DNA of 64,000 bases, from NCBI RefSeq assembly GCF_041199995.1, contig NZ_CP165646.1, positions 1,488,001-1,552,000 on the forward strand. The letters run 5' to 3'. A program made the translations under genes and the position numbers. The notes under the pieces are model-generated. The model searched no databases. It was not told where the DNA came from and saw nothing but the letters and a program-made list of their open reading frames with translations. Shown here piece after piece: positions 49,764 to 56,475 of this stretch (its first letter is position 1; each line of letters starts with the position of its first letter). The DNA is from Leptotrichia sp. HSP-342 (lineage in GTDB: Bacteria; Fusobacteriota; Fusobacteriia; Fusobacteriales; Leptotrichiaceae).

Positions 49764-49865
49764 TTTTTTTCAGTTTTTGATATTGGGGTGGTCTGTATCA
49801 ACCTTTAAAAGGCATAGGACAAACTATATGTTTTAGTCCCCTTCGATATTGGGGTGGTCTATATC
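49764..49865 (-). CRISPR. Mini CRISPR array: intact repeat, one spacer, degenerate terminal repeat
   Basis: The intact 36-bp repeat is 49830-49865, the spacer 49800-49829 (30 bp), and the degenerate repeat 49764-49799. The degenerate copy keeps the GATATTGGGGTGGTCT block and TATC end but has lost the AGTCCCC arm, so it cannot form the crRNA stem. Transcription on the minus strand gives the Cas13a crRNA layout (repeat stem then spacer). It is separated from the main array by the HEPN-unknown-SecB operon. The degenerate unit at the far end fits an array trailer or a crRNA-like antitoxin. Confidence 0.9.
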
Positions 49866-49911
49866 ATATTATCCCAAAAAAGATACTTAATATAACAATA
49901 AATGCTGCCAT
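49864..49911 (-). CDS. 15-residue hydrophobic micro-ORF abutting a CRISPR repeat
   Basis: The frame encodes MAAFIVILSIFFGII. It has a textbook ribosome site (AAAGGAG, 49919-49925) seven bases before the ATG and a promoter at 49939-49966. The TGA stop uses the first two bases of the mini-array repeat. A short, wholly hydrophobic peptide with its own promoter resembles type I toxins such as Ibs or Fst in size and character. Its position directly before a single crRNA-like unit recalls CreTA modules, where a crRNA-like RNA silences a small toxin. Both comparisons are inference. Confidence 0.6.
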   Translation of the reverse strand: MAAFIVILSIFFGII

Positions 49912-49938
49912 TTTTCAACTCCTTTAAATTTTTAATAT

Positions 49939-49966
49939 ATTATACCTCATTTGAAAGAAATTTCAA
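49939..49966 (-). promoter_or_regulatory. Promoter of the micro-ORF and mini-array
   Basis: Minus strand TTGAAA (49961-49966), 16-bp spacer, TATAAT (49939-49944). It lies in the gap after the SecB-like gene and would drive the micro-ORF and the mini-array in one transcript. Confidence 0.7.
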
Positions 49967-49987
49967 AGAAAAAAGAATCATTAGGCT

Positions 49988-50455
49988 CTATTTTGCTTTA
50001 GTATTTGTCTTTTTTGTATTTGTTTTAGATTTTTCTTTTTGCTTTTTTACTCGTTCTTCATACAAACTTTGGAAATTTATAGTTGGTATTATTAAAGCGT
50101 TTCCCTCTTTATTAAACGAGGTTATAGTCGAAATATATGCTCTAATATAAGGGTAAAGTATTGCTGCTCCGTTTATTTCTAAAAATTTTTCTTTTTCATC
50201 TTCTGGTGTTTTTTCATCAAATTCAAATACCCCTAGCATTTCTATTTCTACAAATCTAGTTTTTGTCGTTATGTCTATGCCAAGCTTTACTTGATTTTTT
50301 TTATCATTCAAACCAATAGATATTCCAATTTGCCCTTCTTTTTCCCCCTCTTCTAAATCTCTTAATAGCAATTTATTTATTCTATAATTTTCAAAAGAAA
50401 TTTTAGGATTATTTTTTTGTTCCATTATATTTCTCTCGCCTCTATTTTTATCCAT
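49988..50455 (-). CDS. SecB-like chaperone
   Basis: A 155-residue protein with the SecB fold signature: beta strands around VKLGIDITTKTRFVEIEMLGVFEF, then NGAAILYPYIRAYISTITSF and the typical closing PTINFQSLYEE. A lysine/threonine-rich tail follows. General SecB is a holdase for exported proteins and is rare outside Proteobacteria; SecB-like proteins elsewhere often belong to toxin-antitoxin-chaperone systems, protecting the antitoxin. It is the third gene of an operon behind a HEPN protein and an unknown protein, 13 bp after the latter, which favours the TAC role. AGAAAGGA precedes the ATG. Confidence 0.85.
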   Translation of the reverse strand: MDKNRGERNIMEQKNNPKISFENYRINKLLLRDLEEGEKEGQIGISIGLNDKKNQVKLGIDITTKTRFVEIEMLGVFEFDEKTPEDEKEKFLEINGAAILYPYIRAYISTITSFNKEGNALIIPTINFQSLYEERVKKQKEKSKTNTKKTNTKAK

Positions 50456-50468
50456 TTTCTTGTCCTTT

Positions 50469-51002
50469 CTAAGCTGCCGAAGATAATCCAGAAACTTTTT
50501 TATTGTCCCAACTTAAGCTTTCTAGATATTTTTCTGCATTTGTAATATTCAATTTATTTATAAATTTTTTGATTTCATTATTAAATTCATTTGTATTTTT
50601 TTCAATTTCAAATTCTTTTATAATTCTTTCTTTATCCCTTATTTTTTCAAGTTCTATTTTCATCTTTTCTTCAATTGCAACCATCATTTTTAATTCTCTT
50701 CTATATTCTTTAGTTAAATCCATTCGCGAAATTATTATTTCTTTATTTAACTCTGGAAAAACTTTTTTGGCTTCTTCCAAGCTGATAAAAGTCTGACCTA
50801 AATTAAAAATCCCGTTTTCATAAAAAGTTTCTAATATAGCAGTACCCATTATTTTATGAAAATTCATATCTTTAATATTAAAGCCTTTTAAATAATAATA
50901 AACCCTGTAATATTCCTCTATTTCTTCGAAACCTACCAAAATATCTGGATAAGATATTTTTATTTGCTTTTTAAACTTCTCAAACACTCCTTTTACATCC
51001 AT
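50469..51002 (-). CDS. Unknown protein between HEPN and SecB-like genes
   Basis: I do not recognise this 177-residue cytosolic protein. The N-terminal 80 residues look alpha/beta (VFEKFKKQIKISYPDILVGFEEIEEYYRVYYYLK, then GTAILETFYENGIFN), and residues about 95-145 are a charged coiled coil (KEYRRELKMMVAIEEKMKIELEKIRDKERI). It begins after AGGAGGAG. Its central place between a HEPN protein and a SecB-like chaperone makes it the likely antitoxin or chaperone client if this is a TAC module. No DNA-binding motif is obvious. Confidence 0.75.
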   Translation of the reverse strand: MDVKGVFEKFKKQIKISYPDILVGFEEIEEYYRVYYYLKGFNIKDMNFHKIMGTAILETFYENGIFNLGQTFISLEEAKKVFPELNKEIIISRMDLTKEYRRELKMMVAIEEKMKIELEKIRDKERIIKEFEIEKNTNEFNNEIKKFINKLNITNAEKYLESLSWDNKKVSGLSSAA

Positions 51003-51026
51003 TTCAAACTCCTCCTAAATTTTATA

Positions 51027-51437
51027 TTATAAATTATTATCTATATAATTATTGATAAACTCTGCTTGTATTTTTATATTTTGATATTCTTGTTCTATAA
51101 TATGTTGCTCTTTGTAATCTGCTATTTTTCTCTGTATTTTCATATTAATGATATAACTCATTATACTTATCATACTATTATCATATTGACACAATTCTAA
51201 AAACTTTTTTTCGTGACTTCCGAGCTGATTTATATTCCCTTTTCCCAATATCCCTAATATTTGATTATCTGATGTTGTTATTTTTTGTACATTATTGCTT
51301 TTTCTTTGATCTATAAAATTGTTCATTCTTTGAAAACTGCTGTAATATAATCTGCTAACCGCTGTATCAAAATAGCCTTTTTTAGCCGCATCCTCTGCTA
51401 TCTCGAAATTTTGATTTGATTTATCTAACAAACTCAT
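51027..51437 (-). CDS. HEPN-domain protein (UPF0332-like)
   Basis: A 136-residue helical protein resembling UPF0332/HEPN: EIAEDAAKKGYFDTAVSRLYYSSFQRMNNFI at the start and RKIADYKEQHIIEQEYQNIKIQAEFINNYI at the end. The R-x8-H spacing in RKIADYKEQH is looser than the R-x4-6-H ribonuclease motif, so activity is uncertain. HEPN proteins are RNases or their partners in toxin-antitoxin and defence systems; Cas13a itself has two HEPN domains. It is the first gene of the three-gene operon and begins about 105 bp from the last repeat of the main CRISPR array. Confidence 0.75.
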   Translation of the reverse strand: MSLLDKSNQNFEIAEDAAKKGYFDTAVSRLYYSSFQRMNNFIDQRKSNNVQKITTSDNQILGILGKGNINQLGSHEKKFLELCQYDNSMISIMSYIINMKIQRKIADYKEQHIIEQEYQNIKIQAEFINNYIDNNL

Positions 51438-51525
51438 TTCTAAACTCCTTTTTTAGTATTTATGAGTTATTTTTTATACATTAAATTTAATTATTCTAAT
51501 TAAAGTATAAAAAACGATGTACTTT

Positions 51526-51534
51526 ATTATATCA
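51526..51534 (-). promoter_or_regulatory. Extended -10 promoter of the HEPN operon
   Basis: Minus strand TGATATAAT, an extended -10 (TATAAT at 51526-51531). The -35 position falls inside the terminal repeat of the main array (GGGGAC), so the promoter abuts the array. Leader to the HEPN ATG is about 80 nt. Confidence 0.55.
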
Positions 51535-51542
51535 TACCTTAT

Positions 51543-51847
51543 GTTTTAGTCCCCTTCGATATCGGGGTGGTCTATATCCTTATGTAAATGTAAGCAAGGA
51601 GTATCTTAAGTTTTAGTCCCCTTCGATATTGGGGTGGTCTATATCCTTATGTAAATGTAAGCAAGGAGTATCTTAAGTTTTAGTCCCCTTCGATATTGGG
51701 GTGGTCTATATCATAAATGAAATTTATATAGATACAGATATTATGTTTTAGTCCCCTTCGATATCGGGGTGGTCTATATCTGTTAATGTTGTCCTTTGCG
51801 TTTTTGATAAGGTTTTAGTCCCCTTCGATATCGGGGTGGTCTATATC
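51543..51847 (-). CRISPR. Type VI-A (Cas13a-type) CRISPR array, five repeats, four spacers
   Basis: Repeats of 36 bp are at 51543-51578, 51610-51645, 51677-51712, 51745-51780 and 51812-51847; spacers are 31, 31, 32 and 31 bp. Read on the minus strand the repeat ends GAAGGGGACTAAAAC with a CCCC/GGGG stem, matching the L. shahii Cas13a direct repeat as I remember it. Three repeats carry C (GATATCGGGG) and two carry T (GATATTGGGG). The first two spacers (51579-51609, 51646-51676) are identical. No cas13a, cas1 or cas2 is in the window, so effectors must come from elsewhere or be absent. Confidence 0.97.
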
Positions 51848-51910
51848 CCATCATATAATTGGGATTATATAGTTTTTTGAATTTTAATTGTCCCTCTATT
51901 CTTAAATTTT

Positions 51911-51963
51911 GATATAGATTACCCTTTTTTATATATTTTAGCACAGTTTATCTATAAAAACAA
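51911..51963 (-). promoter_or_regulatory. CRISPR leader promoter with an anti-repeat at the RNA 5' end
   Basis: Minus strand TTGTTT (51958-51963), 17 bp, TAAAAT (51935-51940). The predicted transcript begins just before GGGTAATCTATATC (51911-51924), which is complementary to the 5' end of the repeat at 12 of 14 positions. The leader, 51848-51930, is AT-rich. The promoter starts right after the purH stop. Confidence 0.55.
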
Positions 51964-51977
51964 ATATTTTTTTAATT

Positions 51978-53498
51978 TTAATGTTTGAAATGTCTGATTC
52001 CAGTAAATACCATTGTCATTCCGTGTTCATCAGCAGCTTCGATTGACTCTTTGTCTCTAATTGAGCCGCCTGGCTGTACTAATGCTTTGATACCGTATTT
52101 TGCAGCTTCGTCTACACAGTCTCTAAATGGGAAAAATGCGTCTGATGCCAGAATTGCTCCTTCCAGTGATTCTAAGTCTCCTTTGGCGTGTTCAAGTGCG
52201 TGCTGAGTTGCCCAGATTCTGTTTGTCTGTCCTGTTCCAACTCCTGTTGCCGCTCCATCTTTTACGACCACAATTGCATTTGATTTTACGTGTTTCACGA
52301 CTTTCATTCCAAGTTCCATATCTTTTAATTCTTGCTCTGTTGGCTGTTTTTTCGTTACAACTTCCATATTGTCAATCATCTTCTGATTTGTCTGCTGAAC
52401 TAATATTCCGCCATCAACTTTTACATATTCCACTTTATCCTGCGGTTTTGCAACTTCGCATTTTATTACTCTCAAATTTTTCTTGGATTTTAATATTTCC
52501 AGAGCTTCATCAGTAAATGCTGGAGCAATTACGATTTCTAGGAAAATTTTATTCAGTTCCTGTGCAGTTTTTGCATCAATTTCTCTATTAATTGCAACAA
52601 TTCCACCAAAAATTGATACTGGATCACAATCATGAGCTTTTTTGTAAGCCATGAAAACATCATCTGCAACTGCCACACCGCAAGGAGTAGAATGTTTTAC
52701 AGCACAGCAGGCAATTTCATCAAATTCATTTGCCACTTTCCAAGCAATATCCATATCCCTGATATTATTAAACGACAATTCTTTTCCATTTAACTGGACA
52801 AAATCCTTCATACTTCCATTTTCAGTAGTTGAAACGTAGTATGCAGATGATTGGTGAGGATTTTCGCCATATCTCAAGTCAAATTTCTTTTCATACGAAA
52901 CATTCAAATATTTTGGATATTCCTCTTCCAGCAAGAAATTAGAGATAGCCGCATCATAAGCTGATGTCAAATTAAACACCTTCCCAGCCAGTCTTTTTTT
53001 TGTTTCAAATGAAACTTCCCCATTATTTTCAATTTCTTTCATAACTTTCTCATAGTCTTCTGTTTCGCAGATAACTATAACGTCCTTGAATGATTTTGCA
53101 GCCGAACGAAGCATTGTAGGCCCGCCTATATCAATAAATTCGATTTTTTCATCAAAAGTCTTATCTGTCTGAACTTCCCTGAAAAACGGATAAAGATTAA
53201 CAACAACATAATCAATTGTCTCTATTCCTTCTTTTGCAATCGTATCCATATGTTCCTTATTGTCCCTAATTGCCAAAATTCCACCATGAATATTCGGATG
53301 CAATGTTTTCACTCTTCCATCTAGCATTTCCTTAAAATTAGTAACTTCCGAAACATCTATTACGGAAAGCCCGTTTTCCTTCAAAAACTTATAAGTCCCT
53401 CCAGTCGAAATAATTTCCACACCTTTTTGATTTAAAAACTGTGCAAATTCCAATATCCCAGTCTTATCAAAAACACTAATCAAAGCTCTTTTTTTCAT
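51978..53498 (-). CDS. purH: Bifunctional AICAR transformylase/IMP cyclohydrolase
   Basis: PurH performs the last two steps of IMP synthesis. The N-terminal MGS-like domain ([43 protein letters not shown]) is the cyclohydrolase. The C-terminal transformylase has [13 protein letters not shown] and [11 protein letters not shown] with the catalytic Lys-His pair. Length (506) is normal. Its own promoter lies at 53534-53562. It is immediately upstream of the CRISPR leader on the same strand and no terminator separates them clearly, so read-through into the array is possible. Confidence 0.97.
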   Translation of the reverse strand: MKKRALISVFDKTGILEFAQFLNQKGVEIISTGGTYKFLKENGLSVIDVSEVTNFKEMLDGRVKTLHPNIHGGILAIRDNKEHMDTIAKEGIETIDYVVVNLYPFFREVQTDKTFDEKIEFIDIGGPTMLRSAAKSFKDVIVICETEDYEKVMKEIENNGEVSFETKKRLAGKVFNLTSAYDAAISNFLLEEEYPKYLNVSYEKKFDLRYGENPHQSSAYYVSTTENGSMKDFVQLNGKELSFNNIRDMDIAWKVANEFDEIACCAVKHSTPCGVAVADDVFMAYKKAHDCDPVSIFGGIVAINREIDAKTAQELNKIFLEIVIAPAFTDEALEILKSKKNLRVIKCEVAKPQDKVEYVKVDGGILVQQTNQKMIDNMEVVTKKQPTEQELKDMELGMKVVKHVKSNAIVVVKDGAATGVGTGQTNRIWATQHALEHAKGDLESLEGAILASDAFFPFRDCVDEAAKYGIKALVQPGGSIRDKESIEAADEHGMTMVFTGIRHFKH

Positions 53499-53533
53499 TC
53501 GGCATCATTCCTCCAATATATTTTTGTTAATTT

Positions 53534-53562
53534 ATTTTACCATAAACCCTTGTATTTATCAA
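53534..53562 (-). promoter_or_regulatory. Promoter of purH
   Basis: Minus strand TTGATA (53557-53562), 17 bp, TAAAAT (53534-53539). About 30 bp of leader, with no purine riboswitch visible. Confidence 0.65.
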
Positions 53563-53588
53563 GGTTGTGTAATTATTAACTTTCAAAT

Positions 53589-53620
53589 AAAAAGCTGCCT
53601 TAAATACAAGACAGTCTTTT
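53589..53620 (-). terminator. Hairpin upstream of the purH promoter
   Basis: AAAGCTGCCTT (53591-53601) and AAGACAGTCTTT (53608-53619) form an imperfect stem, with T5 following on the minus strand. No gene lies upstream on that strand, so it may end an unannotated short transcript from 53620-53829 or be a relic. Confidence 0.45.
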
Positions 53621-53829
53621 ATCGCTTTTTTTGTTTTAATATATGTTTTAATCTTTTGCTTATAAAGCATAACATAAAATTATTTATTATTCAACTGTAA
53701 AATTGTAAATTTAAAATTATTATACAATAATCTATAAAATTAACTACAATTTAATTCCCTTATAAGCAAAAAAAAAAATAGTATAATTAAAAGGAAAATA
53801 TAACTTTAAAACAAAAAGGAGGTTTTTTT
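53621..53829. other. Intergenic region between purH and the nuclease-like gene
   Basis: Very AT-rich. A TATAAT sits at 53782-53787 on the plus strand about 45 bp before the 53830 gene, but with no good -35. No coding frame was found. Confidence 0.4.
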
Positions 53830-54846
53830 ATGGGATTTATTAATCCATTTCAAATTTACTCTAAAGGAGAGAATACTATTACAAATAATATTCTATTACT
53901 TCTATCAAATTTATATAGAATAAATCCAAAAATTTATGAATTATTTATAAACAGTGTTCTTCCAGAAAATATCAATTATGAGGTTATCCCTGTTTTTACA
54001 CAACAAAAATCACAAAAGGAAGGAGGAATTATTGATGGGTATATTCAGACAAAAGCAACAAAAATCATTATTGAAACTAAAATTGCAGGATTAGATAATA
54101 CAAAAAAACTTATTAATTACTGCAAAAACGAAAATTTATCTGAAACAAATATATTAATTCACATAAGCGATTCTACCTTTGATGAAACTACCATAAAATC
54201 TATAAATCAAAGAATAGGAATTTATAATTTTAATTTTGTTTCAATAACTTTTTCCGAATTAATTTCTTCCCTTCAGGAAATTGCGGACGAATATCCTTTT
54301 AATGAAGAACTATACCGTTTATCCAAAGATTTTTATTATTATTGCAGTTCAATGGGTCTAATAAAAAATGTATTCAGAATCGTTCCATGCAATAAAAGTT
54401 TTGAATTAAATGAAAAATATCATTTATACTTCCAACCTGAATCCAGAGGATATTCAAACCATCAATTTACTGGAATATATACTGCAAAAGAAGTGAAATA
54501 TATTGGAAAAATAAACAAAGTTTTTTTGGCTGAACTTACAAAAGAAGGAAAATTAATTACTGAAAAAATTTCAGGCAATGTAGAAATTACTAGCGAGGAA
54601 GAAAACAGAATAATAAGCACAATAAAAGAATTTCCAGAAATTTATGGCTATGGAGATATTTCAAAAGGACATATTTTCTTTTTATTTGATGATAATGATT
54701 TTTGCCCAACAGAATTTAAAAAAACTTCAAAATATGGTTTGCTAGGCTCTAGATTTTTTGACTTAAAATTAGATTTAGAAATTGAAAATGTAGAAAGATT
54801 ATCAACTTTAGAAATTGCAGAAAAATTAAATGACATTACTTGGTAA
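53830..54846 (+). CDS. PD-(D/E)XK nuclease-like protein
   Basis: A 338-residue protein. Residues 65-84, GGIIDGYIQTKATKIIIETK, give the D-x(n)-E-x-K nuclease core (Asp69, Glu82, Lys84), and an upstream GEN (Glu14) may complete the metal site. The C-terminal half is an unrecognised mixed domain (PCNKSFELNEKYHLYFQPESRGYS, then FDDNDFCPTEFKKTSKYGLLGSRFFDL). Such proteins are often orphan restriction or defence nucleases; no methylase or partner is next to it. It has an excellent ribosome site (AAAAGGAGG) and no signal peptide. Confidence 0.7.
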   Translation: MGFINPFQIYSKGENTITNNILLLLSNLYRINPKIYELFINSVLPENINYEVIPVFTQQKSQKEGGIIDGYIQTKATKIIIETKIAGLDNTKKLINYCKNENLSETNILIHISDSTFDETTIKSINQRIGIYNFNFVSITFSELISSLQEIADEYPFNEELYRLSKDFYYYCSSMGLIKNVFRIVPCNKSFELNEKYHLYFQPESRGYSNHQFTGIYTAKEVKYIGKINKVFLAELTKEGKLITEKISGNVEITSEEENRIISTIKEFPEIYGYGDISKGHIFFLFDDNDFCPTEFKKTSKYGLLGSRFFDLKLDLEIENVERLSTLEIAEKLNDITW

Positions 54847-54876
54847 AAATAAATTTTAAAAGATTGGAGAAAAATT

Positions 54877-55668
54877 ATGAAAAAATTGTTGTTAATTTTA
54901 AGTTTGTTTGTTGTAAACATTGTTGGGATGGCTTATGAGAAATGTAATCCTAAAACAATCTATGAAATTAGTGTAAATGATTTAAATGGAAGTTATTTTG
55001 GACAAAACAAAAAAGATGGAACAATTATGATAAAACTTGGTAAAAATGCTAACAAAGTACAGGCAATTCACTTTGATGAAAATAGGATTTTAAATAATTG
55101 TATTCTTGATCCCAAAATAACAGAATTTCATATTGAACATGGTTTATTTATCAATGCGATGTATGCTGAAATGATGGATGGTGTATATAATAATAATCAA
55201 GACATAAAAATAGATTATGATTCGTGTCTTGAGAAAAATCATCAATTTTGTAAAATTTCTAAAGATGCTGACATTAACGGAAATCCTGTGGGAATTTCAT
55301 TTAATCAAGAAGTTCAGGATATTGAGATTCATGGAAATATAGTTGACGTTGAAAAAAGAAATGATTATAAAAAAGTAATAATAGGCGAAGATTATGAAGA
55401 AGATGATATTCCTGTATGTGCAAGTAAAAGTATTAGTGAAGAAAATTGTAAAAAAGAAAAATTTATAGTAAAATCTCCAAATGGTTATGCCAATCTTACT
55501 AGAAAAGCGTATGATAATTCGACTATTCGTGATAAAATAAAAAATGGAACAATTGTAGTCATAGATCCAATTGATATAAGTCCTTTTGATGTTGAAGGAG
55601 TATATGTTGAAGTTTTAGGACAACATAAATTTGGATACATTAATTGGAAATATTTGAAAAAGAAATAG
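54877..55668 (+). CDS. Secreted protein with C-terminal SH3-like domain
   Basis: It has a signal peptide (MKKLLLILSLFVVNIVGMAYE) and six cysteines, likely disulfides. A C-terminal bacterial SH3-like module reads KSPNGYANLTRKAYDNSTIRDKIKNGTIVVIDP, ending GYINWKYLKK. SH3b domains commonly bind cell-wall peptides. The N-terminal 170 residues are unrecognised. It lies 30 bp after the nuclease-like gene and 39 bp before the next, so the three probably share a transcript. Confidence 0.7.
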   Translation: MKKLLLILSLFVVNIVGMAYEKCNPKTIYEISVNDLNGSYFGQNKKDGTIMIKLGKNANKVQAIHFDENRILNNCILDPKITEFHIEHGLFINAMYAEMMDGVYNNNQDIKIDYDSCLEKNHQFCKISKDADINGNPVGISFNQEVQDIEIHGNIVDVEKRNDYKKVIIGEDYEEDDIPVCASKSISEENCKKEKFIVKSPNGYANLTRKAYDNSTIRDKIKNGTIVVIDPIDISPFDVEGVYVEVLGQHKFGYINWKYLKKK

Positions 55669-55707
55669 TATTAAACATTTTAAATTTAAAATTTAGGAGA
55701 AATATAA

Positions 55708-56391
55708 ATGGAAAATAATAATGTTGAAAACAAAAATTTAGTAAAAATTCTAATTGGAATAATAATTGCACTTGTTCTGGTTATAGGATTTATCATCATA
55801 GGTGGTGGTATTTACCAATTTGTAAGTATGAAAAATAAAATAAGCGAGATGGAAAAAGTTCAAAAGGAACAGGAAAAACGACAGTTGGAAAATCAAATGA
55901 TGGCTTCAGTACAAACTCAGGCTAAAGAGGACAACAAAAAAAGTGAAACCAAAACCAACGAAACTAAGACTGAAACAAAAGAAGTTGATCCATATGAAAG
56001 AAGATTTACAGCTTCTGATATGGATTATACACTTGTTGAAATAAAAGGAATAAGAAGTAATAACAAAATATTAGTTCAAGTTTTGGATGGAAAAGATAAA
56101 GGAAAAAAGGGATATATAAATTTAAAAGGCTTTAAAAACATAAGCACTTCTTCTCTAAAAAAATATATCGGTACAGTTTGGGCTGCAACAGGTATCAGTA
56201 ATGGAGTAGAAATAGAATACGGTTTAATACTTCATTTACCAAATGCCAGCAGTAATCAGTTAGCTGAATATAATTTAAATAAATTGCTCATAGAAAGCAA
56301 AATGTCTGGAGATTCAGTCATTAAATACGACTGTGAACGTGACACAGCAAGAAATTTTGTACAAAATTATGATCCTTCAGCTTGTTATTAA
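55708..56391 (+). CDS. Single-pass membrane protein, 227 residues
   Basis: A cytoplasmic N-terminus is followed by one TM helix (ILIGIIIALVLVIGFIIIGGGIYQFV), a coiled coil and a Lys/Thr/Glu-rich linker. The C-terminal domain, with VLDGKDKGKKGYINLKGFKN, looks SH3-like, and then a short segment with two cysteines follows. I do not recognise the family. It shares the SH3-like theme with the preceding gene, so the two may work together at the envelope. Confidence 0.65.
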   Translation: MENNNVENKNLVKILIGIIIALVLVIGFIIIGGGIYQFVSMKNKISEMEKVQKEQEKRQLENQMMASVQTQAKEDNKKSETKTNETKTETKEVDPYERRFTASDMDYTLVEIKGIRSNNKILVQVLDGKDKGKKGYINLKGFKNISTSSLKKYIGTVWAATGISNGVEIEYGLILHLPNASSNQLAEYNLNKLLIESKMSGDSVIKYDCERDTARNFVQNYDPSACY

Positions 56392-56399
56392 ATATTCAA

Positions 56400-56443
56400 A
56401 AAAATACTCAGACAACTAACCACACTATTGTTTGAGTATTTTT
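56400..56443. terminator. Bidirectional terminator
   Basis: AAAATACTCAGACAA (56401-56415) pairs with TTGTTTGAGTATTTTT (56428-56443) with one mismatch. Located between convergent genes (55708 and rarA). Confidence 0.85.
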
Positions 56444-56475
56444 ATACTAACTATTTTCAAAATTTAATAGACAAT

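Noticed and set aside
49800..49829. Mini-array spacer as a clear match to the micro-ORF transcript
   Set aside because: Pairing is limited to about eight bases around the ribosome site with a bulge, and the region is palindromic (CCTTTTAAAGG). I treat it as unproven, not as evidence of targeting.
49902..50150. Plus-strand 82-codon open frame between the CRISPR mini-array and the SecB-like gene
   Set aside because: It is antisense to the micro-ORF promoter and the SecB-like gene end, has no ribosome site and is low-complexity Phe/Val; it is a shadow.
51579..51609. Spacer at 51579 as a guide against the micro-ORF mRNA
   Set aside because: Only eight consecutive bases (AGTATCTT) match, which is near chance in this AT-rich DNA.
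49500..53500. A complete Cas13a locus
   Set aside because: Every long frame in the region was read. None has the size (over 1,100 residues) or paired R-x4-H HEPN motifs of Cas13a, and no cas1 or cas2 is present.
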